The translations under genes and the position numbers were made by a program. From JAAFHB01 sp038236995 (GTDB taxonomy: Bacteria; Bacteroidota; Bacteroidia; Bacteroidales; Prolixibacteraceae): a stretch of DNA of 23,449 nucleotides. Of this stretch, positions 23,332 to 23,449 are shown piece after piece. Every line of letters begins with the position of its first letter. Position 1 is the first letter of the stretch. Under the pieces are notes generated by a model. It was not told the DNA's origin. It worked only from the letters and a program-made list of their open reading frames with translations, and did no database searches. The stretch lies in assembly GCA_038236995.1 (NCBI GenBank), contig JBBRZE010000083.1, forward strand, positions 1 to 23,449, written 5' to 3'.

Positions 23332-23351
23332 CCTCCGGTTGAAACCGGAGG
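23332..23351. other. 8-bp GC-rich hairpin after the minisatellite
   Basis: CCTCCGGT-TGAA-ACCGGAGG is a perfect stem with a tetraloop, followed by TTATTT on the plus strand. It could be a REP-like palindrome or a terminator; no plus-strand gene before it is convincing. Confidence 0.45.
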
Positions 23352-23449
23352 TTATTTACGGTCAACTCTTACAGAGTTTTGATTAATATATTTTGCTGAA
23401 AATCAAATAACAAGTGCAGAGAAATATAATATGAAATCAAACAGAAACG

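Noticed and set aside
23431..23449. ATG with six open codons at the right edge
   Set aside because: Too short to call a gene and no TAnnTTTG element or ribosome binding site is visible.

Overview
The window reads as a chromosomal segment of a Bacteroidota bacterium, probably of the Bacteroidales/Marinilabiliales type. The gene content supports this: an S46 dipeptidyl-peptidase, MutS2, the DUF2520 - KdsC-like HAD - Maf cluster, an E1 with fused alpha and beta halves, and a large pyruvate phosphate dikinase. Several genes are also preceded by the Bacteroidota-type promoter (TTG, then about 17-23 nt, then TAnnTTTG). The lineage is inferred from families and promoter style; no rRNA gene is present to confirm it.

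Region 1 (1-5553) is a 2-oxoacid dehydrogenase operon on the minus strand (E2, then E3, then E1, which runs off the left edge). It diverges from a GntR/HutC-type regulator. The shared intergenic region holds two copies of the palindromic core TGTATTTACA; one overlaps the operon promoter, so the regulator probably controls the operon and itself.

Region 2 (5554-8952) holds two minus-strand genes for exported or membrane-anchored acidic repeat proteins, one with eight units of 36 residues and the other with seven units of 42 residues. The units share a core motif, so the genes look like diverged paralogues of a family I do not recognise. They flank a plus-strand flavodoxin-fold oxidoreductase with four cysteines. 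Both repeat genes share a TTGGCAC leader element resembling a sigma-54 -24 box, with GTACG sites 85-120 bp upstream of the predicted start. Strong hairpins separate the convergent gene ends.

Region 3 (9127-19764) is mostly housekeeping: mutS2 (+), a HEPN/MNT toxin-antitoxin-like pair (-), and a minus-strand run DUF2520 - KdsC-like phosphatase - Maf - S46 peptidase. The peptidase carries the Arg that is diagnostic of DPP11. The run diverges from ppdK (+), which ends at a textbook terminator.

Region 4 (19766-23449) is accessory and decaying. It has a zeta-toxin-like gene whose Walker A lysine codon is a stop (AAA to TAA), an overlapping intact 53-codon partner, and a 157-bp direct repeat (7 mismatches) bracketing the cassette. 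The upstream copy of that repeat keeps only the 3' half of the partner gene. Next come an unrecognised minus-strand gene with a C-terminal CarboxypepD_reg-like domain and a non-coding higher-order minisatellite with 19 copies of CATTGTAA spaced 21 or 41 bp apart (close to two or four DNA turns). No rRNA, tRNA, CRISPR array or intact transposase was seen.
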